From an uncultured Algibacter sp. (lineage in GTDB: Bacteria; Bacteroidota; Bacteroidia; Flavobacteriales; Flavobacteriaceae), in contig NZ_CANLZX010000010.1 in assembly GCF_947495675.1 (NCBI RefSeq), forward strand, positions 62,001 through 126,000: a stretch of DNA of 64,000 nt. The letters run 5' to 3'. The first letter of the stretch is position 1; every line of letters starts with the position of its first letter. Under the pieces are notes generated by a model that was not told the origin of the DNA, did no database searches, and worked only from the letters and a program-made list of their open reading frames with translations. Made by a program: the position numbers and the translations under genes. Of this stretch, positions 42,731 through 52,924 are shown piece after piece.

Positions 42731-43873
42731 ATGAAAAGAAATCTACTTATTATAGTATTGCTATGTATTAGCTTTACACATAGTTTTTCGCAAGTTGGTA
42801 TAGGTACAACAAACCCAGACCCATCGTCTATTTTAGATGTTCAATCCACCACCCAAGGTTTTTTACCTCCAAGATTGACTACTACGCAAATTAATGCTAT
42901 TACAAGTCCGGCTGAAGGTTTGTTTGTTTATAATTTAGATGATAACTGCTTTAAGTTTTATAATGGAACTTCGTGGTCTGGTTGCTTAGCAGAAATAGCT
43001 ACTAATTCTTTAGATTGCAGTTCTGTAACAGCAAATGGCACATACGCTATTGGCAACACTTTAAACGGCAGTAATACAATAACTCTAGATGTTCTTGTTA
43101 ATGTAATAGAAACTTATACCATTAGTACAAATACGGTAAATGGCTATAGTTTTTCTGGTACTGGAGCATTTAGTTCAATTGGGTTAAACACCATAACTCT
43201 TGCAGGGTCTGGCACACCAATTGCCGCTCAAACCGATACTTTTACTATTACTTTTGATGGAAAAAGTGACACCTGTAATACAGATATAACTGTTACAACA
43301 ACATTACCAAATTGTTTAGCATACTTAAATGCTGGATTCACTACAGATGGTGTATATACCATTGACCCTGATGGGGCAGGCCCAAACCCTGCTTACGACT
43401 GTTATTGCGACATGACTAATGATGGTGGCGGCTGGACACTTGTATTTAACCATAATACAGCTGGTGGATTTTGGGCTAACAATGCAGAAGCAAACGAATT
43501 TAATGTTGCAACACCTAATATTACTACAAATAAGTATTCTATTTTAAGCAAAATAGATGAATTAAAAAGTAATGCACCTTATGAATTTAGATTGCACTAC
43601 CCTACGTTAGGTGTAACAAACCATTGGAGCCAAACTTTTGACCCTAAAAGTGGAGCCTCTGCAACAAGACCAGTAGCTGGCTATGTTGCAATTAACATTG
43701 ATTCGACTAGTAATTTTTGGGGTGGCTTAGAGTTATCGTTAACAAATACTTACTTAGACGGCTCTGTAAACAGTACTAATTGGTGGTATTCAATTGGTAG
43801 TGTTAATCCTTATGGTGGTGGAATGCCAGGACCAGGATCGGTAGTAAATGTGGTTCAGCTTTTTATTAGATAA
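42731..43873 (+). CDS. Exported protein with fibrinogen-like C-terminal domain
   Basis: 380 residues. The signal peptide ends HSFS. The N-terminal part (QVGIGTTNPDPSSILDVQST, GLFVYNLDDNCFKFYNGTSW) is a motif of secreted flavobacterial surface and tail-fibre-like proteins. A central beta-sandwich follows, and the last 180 residues match a fibrinogen-type fold (GVYTIDPDGAGPNPAYDCYCDMTNDGGGWTL). No type IX sorting tail is visible. It may bind sugars at the cell surface; the ligand is unknown. It stands alone between topB and a converging acyltransferase gene. Confidence 0.83.
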   Translation: MKRNLLIIVLLCISFTHSFSQVGIGTTNPDPSSILDVQSTTQGFLPPRLTTTQINAITSPAEGLFVYNLDDNCFKFYNGTSWSGCLAEIATNSLDCSSVTANGTYAIGNTLNGSNTITLDVLVNVIETYTISTNTVNGYSFSGTGAFSSIGLNTITLAGSGTPIAAQTDTFTITFDGKSDTCNTDITVTTTLPNCLAYLNAGFTTDGVYTIDPDGAGPNPAYDCYCDMTNDGGGWTLVFNHNTAGGFWANNAEANEFNVATPNITTNKYSILSKIDELKSNAPYEFRLHYPTLGVTNHWSQTFDPKSGASATRPVAGYVAINIDSTSNFWGGLELSLTNTYLDGSVNSTNWWYSIGSVNPYGGGMPGPGSVVNVVQLFIR

Positions 43874-43886
43874 GTTGTTAATTTAT

Positions 43887-44693
43887 CTAATCTATTTTCC
43901 ACTTTCGTAACTTATCTAGTTCTTCTTGCGCTTTTAAATCGGCTTTAGAGATAACCTTTAAAAACGACGAATGTTGCTCGATAGCAAACTCTATTCTTTT
44001 TACAATATCATCAGTAGTTTCGTTATCATAATCAATATCCAATGGTGCTTTAATTTCCATTGACTGAAGAATATTTTTTTTCTTAATACGTAATCCTTTT
44101 TTATCGAAAGAACGACGAAAACCATCAATAACAATAGGCACAACAATAGGTTTATAACGCTTAATTATGTGTGCTGTTCCTTTTCTAATTGGTTTAAATG
44201 GTGTAGTTGTTCCTTGCGGAAAAGTAATTACCCAACCATCATCTAAGGCTTTACCTATATTAGATATATCACTCATTTTAACCTGCCTGTTTACGTCCTG
44301 CCCTTGAGATCGCCATGTGCGCTCAATACTAATAGACCCCATATAAGCTAAAATTTTTGGCAATAAGCCCGCTTTCATGGTTTCTTTAGCTGCTACGTAA
44401 TAAATATTTAATTTCGGATTCCAGATATAACCTATATTTTTAATTGAATCTGTACGACCACTTAAACTAGCATTAAAAACATGAAACATGGCAACTACAT
44501 CTGCAAAATATGTTTGATGGTTTGATATAAACAAAACGTTTGTATCTGGTAAATCTTTAATGATTTCAGACCCTTCTATTTGTAGCTCATTAAAACCTCT
44601 AAATCGCCTATGTGTTAAGGCTCCAAAGATTCTTATAAGCCATTTTTTTAAAAAAAGTATATGGCCAAATGGATTTTTTTTAAATAATCCCAT
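43887..44693 (-). CDS. 1-acyl-sn-glycerol-3-phosphate acyltransferase family protein
   Basis: 268 residues with the PlsC motifs: NHQTYFADV (HxxxxD, near residue 58), GSISIERTWRSQ (near 118), FPQGTTTPF (near 155) and a VPIVIDGFRRS region. It transfers an acyl chain to a lysophospholipid or another acceptor; members also act on ornithine or other lipids in this phylum, so the acceptor is left open. The NUDIX gene lies 42 bp upstream on the same strand. Confidence 0.9.
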   Translation of the reverse strand: MGLFKKNPFGHILFLKKWLIRIFGALTHRRFRGFNELQIEGSEIIKDLPDTNVLFISNHQTYFADVVAMFHVFNASLSGRTDSIKNIGYIWNPKLNIYYVAAKETMKAGLLPKILAYMGSISIERTWRSQGQDVNRQVKMSDISNIGKALDDGWVITFPQGTTTPFKPIRKGTAHIIKRYKPIVVPIVIDGFRRSFDKKGLRIKKKNILQSMEIKAPLDIDYDNETTDDIVKRIEFAIEQHSSFLKVISKADLKAQEELDKLRKWKID

Positions 44694-44735
44694 AAATCAC
44701 GAGTCAATATTGGTTAGGTTACAAATGTAGTAAAA

Positions 44736-45374
44736 CTAGAGTTGTTTTAACAAGTCTTTAATTTCACTAAGCATCATTGCAGTTGCTCCCCATACAACAT
44801 AGTTATTTAATTTAAACGCAGGTACTTCTACCTCAACACTATATGAGGTTTTTACACTTTTAGTAATTAAAGACTGATTATCTAAAAAATGTTCTAAATC
44901 TACTTCAATAAGCGCCTCAACCTCCTCATCCTGCTTAACAAATTGGGGTGTATTTTGAGTAACTCCTATAAATGGCTGTACATAGAAATTACTTGGAGGA
45001 ATATATACTTGAGATATTTTCTTAACGATTTGAATGGTATTTACGGGCACTCCTACTTCTTCAAAAGTTTCTCTTAATGCGGTATCTTGCAAAGTTTCAT
45101 CTTGATCTTCAAATTTACCTCCTGGAAAAGCTACTTGAGCCGAATGCACACCTTTATAAGTGTTTCTTAGAATTAAAATAATCTTTGTCTCTTCTTTTTT
45201 ATCCGGATAGAACAAGGCTAAAACCCCAGCGTGTTTTGCTTTTTTTATAGCTTTTTGCTGCTTTTTTAATAACTCATGACGATACGGCGGCACCATTTTA
45301 AAGTGAGATGTCTCGGCTGGTAGCTGTATATTTTCTATTTTTGAAATTGATTTTAAAAATTCTTCAAACTTCAT
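44736..45374 (-). CDS. NUDIX hydrolase, coenzyme A pyrophosphatase type
   Basis: 212 residues. The Nudix box is complete: GGKFEDQDETLQDTALRETF followed by EEVGV (near residues 85-109). The preceding YPDKKEETKIILILR and the following PPSNFYVQPFIG match the CoA pyrophosphatase (YeaB) branch. It hydrolyses CoA or related nucleotide derivatives. Its start lies only five bases from the divergent cyclophilin start, so the two promoters must overlap coding sequence. Confidence 0.92.
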   Translation of the reverse strand: MKFEEFLKSISKIENIQLPAETSHFKMVPPYRHELLKKQQKAIKKAKHAGVLALFYPDKKEETKIILILRNTYKGVHSAQVAFPGGKFEDQDETLQDTALRETFEEVGVPVNTIQIVKKISQVYIPPSNFYVQPFIGVTQNTPQFVKQDEEVEALIEVDLEHFLDNQSLITKSVKTSYSVEVEVPAFKLNNYVVWGATAMMLSEIKDLLKQL

Positions 45375-45379
45375 AGTCT

Positions 45380-46084
45380 ATGCGCGTCGTATTGTTTTTC
45401 TGTTTTTTTATTTTACTTCTATCTTGTGAAGATAAAAAAACTACAACTAAAAACACAACTAAAACTAAAGTTGAAAAACCTATTAAAAAAGACTTAGAAA
45501 AAGATACCATACAAGAGCCTGAACGCGAATTCCCTAAGCTAAATTCGAAAAGTGCCATGGAGTTTTTCTTAGAATACGATAAGCACCATAAAGAAAATAA
45601 AGTTCGTATCACTACAGATTTTGGCGAGATTGATATTTTACTTTATAACGAAACTAAGTTTCATCGTTCTAATTTTATTTGGTTAACAAAACAAGGTTAT
45701 TTTAACGATACACAATTTTATCGCGTTATTGATAATTTTATGATACAGGCAGGAAATAGTGATGATGTTAAAACCGCTAGAAAACGCTCTTATATTGGCA
45801 AATACCTATTACCACCTGACACTAAACGTGGTTTTAAACATGATCGTGGTGTTATTTCTATGCCAAGTAGTGAAATTAGAAATCCGCATAAACTAGCTTC
45901 GCCATTTGAATTTTTTATTGTTTGCCAAAAAGGTGGCGCTCACTTTTTAGATGGTGATTACACAATTTTTGGACATGTAACAAGAGGCATGAGTGTTGTT
46001 GATAAAATAGCTGCTGTAGAAACCGATGATGGCGACTGGCCAGATAAGAACATTTACATACGAAATGTTGAGATTATAGATTAA
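45380..46084 (+). CDS. Cyclophilin-type peptidyl-prolyl isomerase, lipoprotein
   Basis: 234 residues. A lipoprotein signal ends LLSC (cysteine near 15), followed by a lysine- and threonine-rich linker. The cyclophilin domain covers about 70-234 with ITTDFGEIDILLYNET, FYRVIDNFMIQAG, and a late FGHVTRGMSVVDKIA. An insertion (AGNSDDVKTARKRSYIGKYLLP) lengthens one loop, common in this phylum. It helps fold envelope proteins. It is divergent from the NUDIX gene with a five-base gap. Confidence 0.9.
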   Translation: MRVVLFFCFFILLLSCEDKKTTTKNTTKTKVEKPIKKDLEKDTIQEPEREFPKLNSKSAMEFFLEYDKHHKENKVRITTDFGEIDILLYNETKFHRSNFIWLTKQGYFNDTQFYRVIDNFMIQAGNSDDVKTARKRSYIGKYLLPPDTKRGFKHDRGVISMPSSEIRNPHKLASPFEFFIVCQKGGAHFLDGDYTIFGHVTRGMSVVDKIAAVETDDGDWPDKNIYIRNVEIID

Positions 46085-46131
46085 AACATTACTAATGATT
46101 ATTAGCTAGAGCTATATTATTTAAGCTCAAA

Positions 46132-46743
46132 CTACATTTTAGTTTCTGAATATACTGTAGGTAATGCAATTTTAAACTTTACAGCAATTAACCTAACAAC
46201 GATAACCACAATTCCTGCAATTATAAAAACATAGTTATCTACTATAGGAAACTCACGTAAAACAAAATAGGTTACACCACCTAAAATACAGGCTGTAGCA
46301 TAAATTTCTTTTCTAAATATAACGGGGATTTCATTACATAAAATATCTCGAATAACACCTCCAAAACTAGCTGTCATAGTTCCTAATGCTATACAAATTA
46401 TAGGATGTAATTCTGCATTTAATCCTTTTTCTATACCAACTAATGTATACAAACCAATTCCAATGGTATCGAATAAAAACAACGAGGTTCTTAGGTAATT
46501 AATTTTACTTCTAAACAGTATAGCGAATACTGCAGATCCTAAAACAACATAAGTATACGTGATATCTTTCATCCAACTTACAGGAGTATTTCCTATTAGC
46601 AAATCTCGTAACGTACCACCACCAACAGCTGTTACAAAAGCTATAATAAGAATACCAAACAAATCCATCTTTTTGTTTATTGCTACTAATACGCCAGAAA
46701 TAGCAAATGCGATAGTTCCTAATATATCTATGGTATAAAACAT
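46132..46743 (-). CDS. TRIC/YadS-type cation channel family protein
   Basis: 203 residues with seven predicted helices in a repeated pattern. Each half has the glycine-rich kinked motif: AVGGGTLRDLLIGNTPV (near 40-56) and TASFGGVIRDILCNEIPV (near 125-142). Bacterial homologues of TRIC channels conduct potassium. It stands alone, upstream of the RDD gene terminus and in the opposite direction to the cyclophilin gene. Confidence 0.9.
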   Translation of the reverse strand: MFYTIDILGTIAFAISGVLVAINKKMDLFGILIIAFVTAVGGGTLRDLLIGNTPVSWMKDITYTYVVLGSAVFAILFRSKINYLRTSLFLFDTIGIGLYTLVGIEKGLNAELHPIICIALGTMTASFGGVIRDILCNEIPVIFRKEIYATACILGGVTYFVLREFPIVDNYVFIIAGIVVIVVRLIAVKFKIALPTVYSETKM

Positions 46744-46799
46744 TTTTTTTATAAATTTTGGGATGAGTGATTTAATAATTATCTAAATACACTTACTAC

Positions 46800-47519
46800 T
46801 TACATATTCTGAGTATAAAAATTATAATCTTTTAAAATTACATCAATAAACTCCATATCACTACTTTGTTTTACCGTTTTTATACCTACAACCTCAATAA
46901 TTTTTAGTCGTAATTTTATTAATGTTTGATAGTCTTTTGCTGTTCTTGCAACACTAAATGTTTCTTTTATTATTCTGGCATCATTATCTGATAACTTAAT
47001 GACATTAGGATAGGTAGGTTTGTAGTCTTCTCTTAAATTTTCAAGAATAGTATGGCTTATATTTATGTTATCTTTTAAACCAATTACAGCTGTTCCTGCA
47101 GCCATATCACCAAAGCGTTGGGTTTTTTTATTAAATAACATAACGAAGAAACCTAAACCAAAAATGTAAACATCAACAATTCTAAAAAACCATCGTACCA
47201 CATAATCTGAAAATGAAGCTTGGTAACCATCAATTTTAACAACCCTAATTTTTAAAACTTTTTTTCCAATGGTTTGCCCTTGCAAAATAGACTCTAAAGT
47301 CAAGGTATAAAACATAACGGGGAAACTAAGCACCGTATTTATTGCTATTTGCGACCATTGATCCATATTATCAAACGCACCGAAAGTCCAATTTAAAACC
47401 AACATATAGCCAATTTTAATGGCCATATCTATAATAAATGCCAATAATCGCTCTCCTGCTCCAGCAGCATTAAACGTTATTTTTACATTTTGAGTCGTGT
47501 TAATTTGTAACTCTGACAT
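46800..47519 (-). CDS. RDD family membrane protein
   Basis: 239 residues from ATG 47519 (an in-frame ATG at 47570 would add 17 residues and run into the next gene's start). The RDD domain (about 20-150) has GAGERLLAFIIDMAIK, a GQTIGKKVLKIRVVK stretch and RWFFRIVDV. A soluble C-terminal tail of about 80 residues follows. RDD proteins are usually linked to ion or substrate transport; the function is not established. It is divergent from the SpoIIM gene, its common neighbour. Confidence 0.88.
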   Translation of the reverse strand: MSELQINTTQNVKITFNAAGAGERLLAFIIDMAIKIGYMLVLNWTFGAFDNMDQWSQIAINTVLSFPVMFYTLTLESILQGQTIGKKVLKIRVVKIDGYQASFSDYVVRWFFRIVDVYIFGLGFFVMLFNKKTQRFGDMAAGTAVIGLKDNINISHTILENLREDYKPTYPNVIKLSDNDARIIKETFSVARTAKDYQTLIKLRLKIIEVVGIKTVKQSSDMEFIDVILKDYNFYTQNM

Positions 47520-47543
47520 TTTATATTTTAATTTATCTAATAT

Positions 47544-48533
47544 ATGAGGGAAGTTGCATTTATCAAGCAAAATAAGGAAAAATGGTTGAGTTTTGAAAAA
47601 GCAATCGTTAATAATGATTTTAATGATCCTGACGAACTAGCCTCACAATACATTCATGTTATAAACGATTTGGCATATGCACAAACTTACTACCCTAAAA
47701 GTAAGGTTATTGCATATTTAAATCAGTTATCTGCAAACGCCTATCAAAAGATTTACAAAACTAAAAGTACCGACACCAACAGAATTATTTCTTTTTGGAA
47801 AACCGAGGTGCCTTTAATTTGCTACCAATACCGAAAATACATATACATTGCTTTTATTATTTTTTCGGCTTTTACTTTTATTGGTGCTATTTCAGCAGCT
47901 AATGATGGTGAATTTGTTCGCTCTGTTTTAGGAGATGATTATGTAAACATGTCGTTGGAAAACATTGAAGCCGGAGACCCCGTAGCTGTTTATAAAAGCG
48001 GTAGTAATTGGGGAAGCTTTATTGGGATTACTATTAATAATTTAAAAGTGGGTATTATAGCTTTTGTATTAGGTGTGTTTTTAGGAATTGGCACACTTTA
48101 TATTATGTTTAATAACTGCATTATGCTAGGCTCATTTCAATATTTCTTTTATGAAAAGGGTGTGTTTTGGGAAAGTGTTCGTGGTATTTGGATACATGGT
48201 GCCATGGAAATTTTCGCCATAGTTATTGAGTGTGCCGCTGGCTTAATATTAGGTGCTAGTATTTTATTTCCTGCAACACATTCTAGATACACATCATTTA
48301 AAATAGGTGCTAAAACAGGTATTAAAATTTTAATAAGTACATTTCCTTTCACCTTTGCTGCTGGTTTTCTAGAAGGTTTTATTACTCGTTATTCTAATAT
48401 TATGCCGCATTGGCTATCGGTTTTTATCATCCTAATTACACTTAGTATTATTAGTTATTACTATTTAATTTACCCTTTTAAAATTCAAAAACAAATTACT
48501 CAAATCCCAAATTTAAGTCCGGCGCATATTTGA
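47544..48533 (+). CDS. Stage II sporulation protein M (SpoIIM/DUF95) family membrane protein
   Basis: 329 residues: a helical N-terminal cytoplasmic part (about 1-90, REVAFIKQNKEKWLSFEKAI) and about five membrane helices with GITINNLKVGIIAFVLGVF and IWIHGAMEIFAIVIE, typical of DUF95. In non-sporulating Bacteroidota it is part of a conserved operon with MoxR and DUF58 genes of unknown envelope role. The next gene overlaps it by four bases. Confidence 0.9.
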   Translation: MREVAFIKQNKEKWLSFEKAIVNNDFNDPDELASQYIHVINDLAYAQTYYPKSKVIAYLNQLSANAYQKIYKTKSTDTNRIISFWKTEVPLICYQYRKYIYIAFIIFSAFTFIGAISAANDGEFVRSVLGDDYVNMSLENIEAGDPVAVYKSGSNWGSFIGITINNLKVGIIAFVLGVFLGIGTLYIMFNNCIMLGSFQYFFYEKGVFWESVRGIWIHGAMEIFAIVIECAAGLILGASILFPATHSRYTSFKIGAKTGIKILISTFPFTFAAGFLEGFITRYSNIMPHWLSVFIILITLSIISYYYLIYPFKIQKQITQIPNLSPAHI

Positions 48534-49255
48534 AAACTAAACACCTACATATATTCTTTTTTATTTTATTAATGCTTTTGGGCTCTAAGGTATCTTTTGG
48601 ATTAAATTCTTTACAAACTCCTGAAAAAATAAGAACGTTTGATAAAAATTTTAAAGACCGCTATGATAGTAACAAATATAATTATGAAGGCAAAGAAATA
48701 ATTTCTGAAACACCTTCTGGATCTGGCAAATATGAAGATTATAAAAATGAAGACGTAAAACGAAAAGAGCGAGACAACCAAGACAGTATAAGTATAAATT
48801 TTGGTCCATTTAGGTGGGTATTCTATATCGCTATTGCACTTGCCGTATGTTTTTTGGTTTACATATTGTTTAATGAAGGTGGCACTAACTTATTCACCTC
48901 AAACAGAAACAAATCCATTCATAATTATGAAGAGATTACTGCTGAAAACATTGAAAACGCAGATATTCATACCTTAATAAAAAATGCCGAAAATGATAAT
49001 GACTATAGACTTGCCATTCGTTATTATTATCTTCTGGTTTTAAAAACATTAAGCTTAAAAAACCATATAAAATTTGAAGATGACAAAACAAATAATGAGT
49101 ATTTAAATGAAGTAAGCAACAAACCCTTTAGTAAAGATTTTGCATACACATCATACCTTTACAACTACATTTGGTATGGCGAATTCCCTTTAAACATAGA
49201 AAAGTATAACAAGGCTAAAAGTAATTTTTCAAGCTTTTTAAAACAGGTAAAATAA
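48530..49255 (+). CDS. DUF4129-type exported/membrane protein of the MoxR operon
   Basis: 241 residues. A signal peptide (about 8-25) is followed by a charged exported region, one membrane helix (about 100-115, FYIAIALAVCFLVYILF), and a cytoplasmic helical domain (DYRLAIRYYYLLVLKTLS; FAYTSYLYNYIWYGEFPL) like DUF4129. The start is TTG at 48530, overlapping the SpoIIM stop. The overlap and the single-base overlap with the next gene imply tight coupling. Function unknown. Confidence 0.82.
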   Translation: MKTKHLHIFFFILLMLLGSKVSFGLNSLQTPEKIRTFDKNFKDRYDSNKYNYEGKEIISETPSGSGKYEDYKNEDVKRKERDNQDSISINFGPFRWVFYIAIALAVCFLVYILFNEGGTNLFTSNRNKSIHNYEEITAENIENADIHTLIKNAENDNDYRLAIRYYYLLVLKTLSLKNHIKFEDDKTNNEYLNEVSNKPFSKDFAYTSYLYNYIWYGEFPLNIEKYNKAKSNFSSFLKQVK

Positions 49256-50460
49256 TGAAGAAAACCCTGCCTGTAATTATTATTCTTATTATGTTGATAG
49301 TAACAGCTTCTGTGGTTATTGGTGTTAAACGAACCAAAACGGTTGATTGGGAAGAATCTTATGATGAAAAAAGCAACAAACCATATGGTGTTAGTGTACT
49401 TTATAAAGAACTACCAAGACTTTTTGAAGACTATAAAGTTAGAACTGTTTATCATCAACCATCTAGTTATTTAAGTGCAAACTCTGAGGATGGTTATGGA
49501 GAACATGTTGCAGAAGGTAGTTATATTATAATTGGCAATTCCGATTATTTAGAAGATGATTCTATTGACGAATTACTTAATTTTATTAGTGCTGGAAACA
49601 CTTTATTTCTTTCAGATTATTATTTCCCTCAAAAATTACACGATACCTTAGATGTGAGTGTCGATTATATTGAAAATGAAAAAGATAGCATTTCATATCT
49701 TTCATTAAAACATCTGGCAATTAAAGATATTAAGCTTGACAGAAATGCAAGCGATCAATATTTTTCAGAATTTGATTCTATTAACCATACTGTTTTAGGT
49801 TATTCAAAAATTGATTATAAACATGTAAATTTCTTAAAAATACCGTTTGGGAAAGGTCATGTTTATCTTCATACAGAACCTAAAATATTTACAAATTATC
49901 ATCTTTTAAAAGAAGACAGATATAAATATATTGAAGGTATTTTATCTTATTTACCAGATAACAATATATATTTTGACTCATACACCAAAATCCAAACAGG
50001 TTATGATGGCGATGTTGAAAAAAAATCTAATTTAAGCTGGTTTCTTGAGCAGCTATCTTTTAAATGGGCTTGGTACTCTGCTTTAGTATTTGCTTTTCTA
50101 TTCATGATTTTTAATGCAAAACGAAGACAACGAATTATTAGAATTATAAAACCATTACAAAATACGACTGTGGCTTTTGTTAAAACGGTATCTAATTTAT
50201 ACTTTGACACAAAGGACCATAAAAACCTTATAGACAAAAAAATAACCTATTTTTTAGAAAAAATACGAACTGAATTAAATTTAAACACTAATATTTTAGA
50301 TGAAGCATTCGTAGAAAAGCTAGCCACAAAAACAGGAAAGAAAAAAGAAGATGTAAAAAAACTAGTTAACTACATTAACTTAATGAAATCTAAAAATGAG
50401 TTTACTGAAGACAACCTTATAAAACTCAACAAGTATATAGAAGCATTTTATTCAAAATAA
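49255..50460 (+). CDS. DUF4350 domain protein
   Basis: 401 residues with an N-terminal membrane helix (about 5-24), an exported alpha/beta domain (VDWEESYDEKSNKPYGVSVL at its start, then LLNFISAGNTLFLSDYYF), a second membrane helix (about 270-285, WYSALVFAFLFMIF) and a cytoplasmic helical tail. This is the DUF4350 layout found between DUF4129 and MoxR genes. No enzymatic motif is visible. Its first base overlaps the last base of the DUF4129 gene. Confidence 0.85.
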   Translation: MKKTLPVIIILIMLIVTASVVIGVKRTKTVDWEESYDEKSNKPYGVSVLYKELPRLFEDYKVRTVYHQPSSYLSANSEDGYGEHVAEGSYIIIGNSDYLEDDSIDELLNFISAGNTLFLSDYYFPQKLHDTLDVSVDYIENEKDSISYLSLKHLAIKDIKLDRNASDQYFSEFDSINHTVLGYSKIDYKHVNFLKIPFGKGHVYLHTEPKIFTNYHLLKEDRYKYIEGILSYLPDNNIYFDSYTKIQTGYDGDVEKKSNLSWFLEQLSFKWAWYSALVFAFLFMIFNAKRRQRIIRIIKPLQNTTVAFVKTVSNLYFDTKDHKNLIDKKITYFLEKIRTELNLNTNILDEAFVEKLATKTGKKKEDVKKLVNYINLMKSKNEFTEDNLIKLNKYIEAFYSK

Positions 50461-50462
50461 TT

Positions 50463-51533
50463 ATGGACGAAAATAAGGAAGAAAAAGCGCAAGAAGGTTT
50501 TTTACCAAAACAAGAAGATGTCGTATCATCAATTGACGATAGCGCGTTAAACGATAATAATAATTTAAAATTTCAAAACCGATTAGATTTATCTGAACTA
50601 CAGGAGAGTGTTCAAAAAATAAAACAAGAGGTTGGTAAAGTTATTGTTGGACAAAAAGACATGGTAGATATGCTTATTGCATCGTTATTAGCTAAAGGGC
50701 ATTCGCTTATTGAAGGTGTTCCTGGAGTTGCAAAAACCATTACTGCAAAACTTTTAGCAAAGTCGTTAAGTGTTGATTTTAGTAGAATACAATTTACACC
50801 AGACTTAATGCCTAGTGATATTTTAGGGACTTCAGTTTTTAATCTTAAAGATTCTGAATTTGAGTTTAAAAAAGGTCCTATTTTCTCAAACATGATTCTT
50901 ATTGATGAAATTAACAGAGCACCAGCCAAAACCCAAGCTGCATTATTTGAGGTTATGGAAGAACAGCAAATAACTATTGATGGTAATAAATTTTTATTAG
51001 ATTCTCCTTTTATGGTTCTAGCAACACAAAACCCAGTAGAGCAAGAAGGAACATATAGATTACCCGAAGCACAATTAGATAGATTTCTGTTTAAAATTGA
51101 TGTAGATTACCCCAATTTAGAAGAAGAAATAGAAATTTTATCGAGAGAACACGTACTGAAAGACAAGGCTAAAACAGATGAAGTTGAATCCTTTTTAACG
51201 TCAAAACAAATTGCTGAGTATCAAAATTTAGTTGCTCAAGTTTTAGTTGAAGAACATTTACTAAAATACATCGCACAACTTATTGTAGCAACTAGAAGTA
51301 ACCAGTTTTTGTATCTAGGAGCATCACCAAGAGCATCCATAGCCATATTAAAATCGAGTAAAGCTTTTGCTGCTATGAGTGGTAGAGATTTTGTAACACC
51401 AGAAGATATTAAACGTGCTGCAATCCCTGTATTACACCATCGAGTTATTGTAACACCAGAACGCGAAATGGAAGGTGTTTCCAGTAAACAAATTATAAAA
51501 CAAATAATTGAAACAGTTGAAATTCCAAGGTAA
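50463..51533 (+). CDS. MoxR family AAA ATPase
   Basis: 356 residues. The AAA domain has Walker A in EGVPGVAKTITAK (near residues 85-97), Walker B in MILIDEINRAPAKTQAAL (near 145), sensor 1 in ATQNPVEQEGTYRLPEAQ, and the lid domain at the C-terminus (SPRASIAILKSSKAFA). MoxR proteins work as chaperones that insert cofactors or remodel proteins, usually with a DUF58 and VWA partner. It lies two bases after the DUF4350 gene. Confidence 0.95.
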   Translation: MDENKEEKAQEGFLPKQEDVVSSIDDSALNDNNNLKFQNRLDLSELQESVQKIKQEVGKVIVGQKDMVDMLIASLLAKGHSLIEGVPGVAKTITAKLLAKSLSVDFSRIQFTPDLMPSDILGTSVFNLKDSEFEFKKGPIFSNMILIDEINRAPAKTQAALFEVMEEQQITIDGNKFLLDSPFMVLATQNPVEQEGTYRLPEAQLDRFLFKIDVDYPNLEEEIEILSREHVLKDKAKTDEVESFLTSKQIAEYQNLVAQVLVEEHLLKYIAQLIVATRSNQFLYLGASPRASIAILKSSKAFAAMSGRDFVTPEDIKRAAIPVLHHRVIVTPEREMEGVSSKQIIKQIIETVEIPR

Positions 51534-51586
51534 ATAAACATAAAACTAATTTTTCAATCAATACGAATAAAAACAACTAATAACTT

Positions 51587-52918
51587 TTGAAATTCTTTAA
51601 ACCCTTCTACATACAACCCCGTTTTTTTTATGCAGGCATTGGCATTGTGGTTTTGTTCGCCCTAAGTTATTTCATTCCTATTTTATTTAATGTTGCACAG
51701 CTTTCTATATTAGTTTTAATACTTCTTTTTATATTAGATTTCCTTATTGTTTTCCTTGGAAAAAACAAAATTGAAGCAAAAAGAATTCTTCCCGATAAAT
51801 TTTCGAATGGAGATAAAAATCAAATAAATCTAGAAATTAACAACAATTACCCTTACTCAATTTATCTTGAAATCATTGATGAAATACCAGAACAATTTCA
51901 GGTGCGAGATTTTAAAATAAAGGAAACTATCTTATCTAGAAAAACTAAAACTATTCAATATGATTTAAAACCAACTGAACGTGGCGAATATTATTTTGGG
52001 AATTTAAATGTTTACGCATCGTCGGTTTTAAATATTGTTGCCAAACGATTTACTTTCGAAAATGGTGCCATGGTACCAACCTATCCTAGTTTTAAACAAC
52101 TTAAAAAATTTGAGCTTTTAAACATTAACAAAAACTCATTAGAATACGGACTTAAAAAAGTGCGTCGTCTTGGGCATTCTATGGAATTTGAGCAAATAAA
52201 AGATTATGTTTTAGGTGACGATTTACGAACCATAAATTGGAAAGCCACAGCAAAGAAAAACCAATTAATGGTTAATCAATTTCAAGATGAAAAATCGCAA
52301 CCTGTGTATTCCATCATTGACAAAGGTCGCATCATGAAAATGCCATTTAACGGCTTAAGCCTTTTAGATTATGCTATTAATGCATCACTTGTAATAAGTA
52401 ATGTGGTTTTAAAAAAACATGATAAAGCAGGCATGCTTTCATTCTCAAAACGGATTAACAATATTGTTGTTGCACAAAGACGAAGCTCGCAAATGCAACT
52501 AATTCTTGAAGCCCTTTATAATGTAAAAACAGATTTTTTTGAAAGTGATTTTAGTAGGTTATATGCCAGTATAAAAAGACACATTACGCAACGGAGTCTT
52601 ATTTTAATGTACACTAATTTTGAAACTTTAGATGGATTGGAGCGTCAACTGCCCTATTTAAAAGCCATTTCTAAAAGCCATATGTTAGTAGTTATCTTCT
52701 TTAAAAACACAGAATTAAATAGCCTAATTAATAATAAAGCAGAAACTATAGAGCAAGTTTACAACAAAGTAATTGCAGAAAAATTTGCTTTTGAAAAACG
52801 ACTCATAGTAAACGAACTAAAAAAATATGGTATCCACTCTATACTTACAACTCCAGAGCATTTAACCATAGACACCATAAATAAATACCTAGAAATTAAG
52901 GCACGCGGTTTACTATAA
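51587..52918 (+). CDS. DUF58 domain protein
   Basis: 443 residues: two membrane helices near the start (about 14-55), a beta-sandwich exported part, and the DUF58 region with LRTINWKATAKKNQLMVNQF (near 212-231) and a VWA-like tail (LILMYTNFETLDG). The start is TTG at 51587. It follows the moxR-like gene by 53 bp and is its usual partner. The operon ends here, three bases of stop and six bases before the converging outer-membrane gene. Confidence 0.9.
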   Translation: MKFFKPFYIQPRFFYAGIGIVVLFALSYFIPILFNVAQLSILVLILLFILDFLIVFLGKNKIEAKRILPDKFSNGDKNQINLEINNNYPYSIYLEIIDEIPEQFQVRDFKIKETILSRKTKTIQYDLKPTERGEYYFGNLNVYASSVLNIVAKRFTFENGAMVPTYPSFKQLKKFELLNINKNSLEYGLKKVRRLGHSMEFEQIKDYVLGDDLRTINWKATAKKNQLMVNQFQDEKSQPVYSIIDKGRIMKMPFNGLSLLDYAINASLVISNVVLKKHDKAGMLSFSKRINNIVVAQRRSSQMQLILEALYNVKTDFFESDFSRLYASIKRHITQRSLILMYTNFETLDGLERQLPYLKAISKSHMLVVIFFKNTELNSLINNKAETIEQVYNKVIAEKFAFEKRLIVNELKKYGIHSILTTPEHLTIDTINKYLEIKARGLL

Positions 52919-52924
52919 TTATAT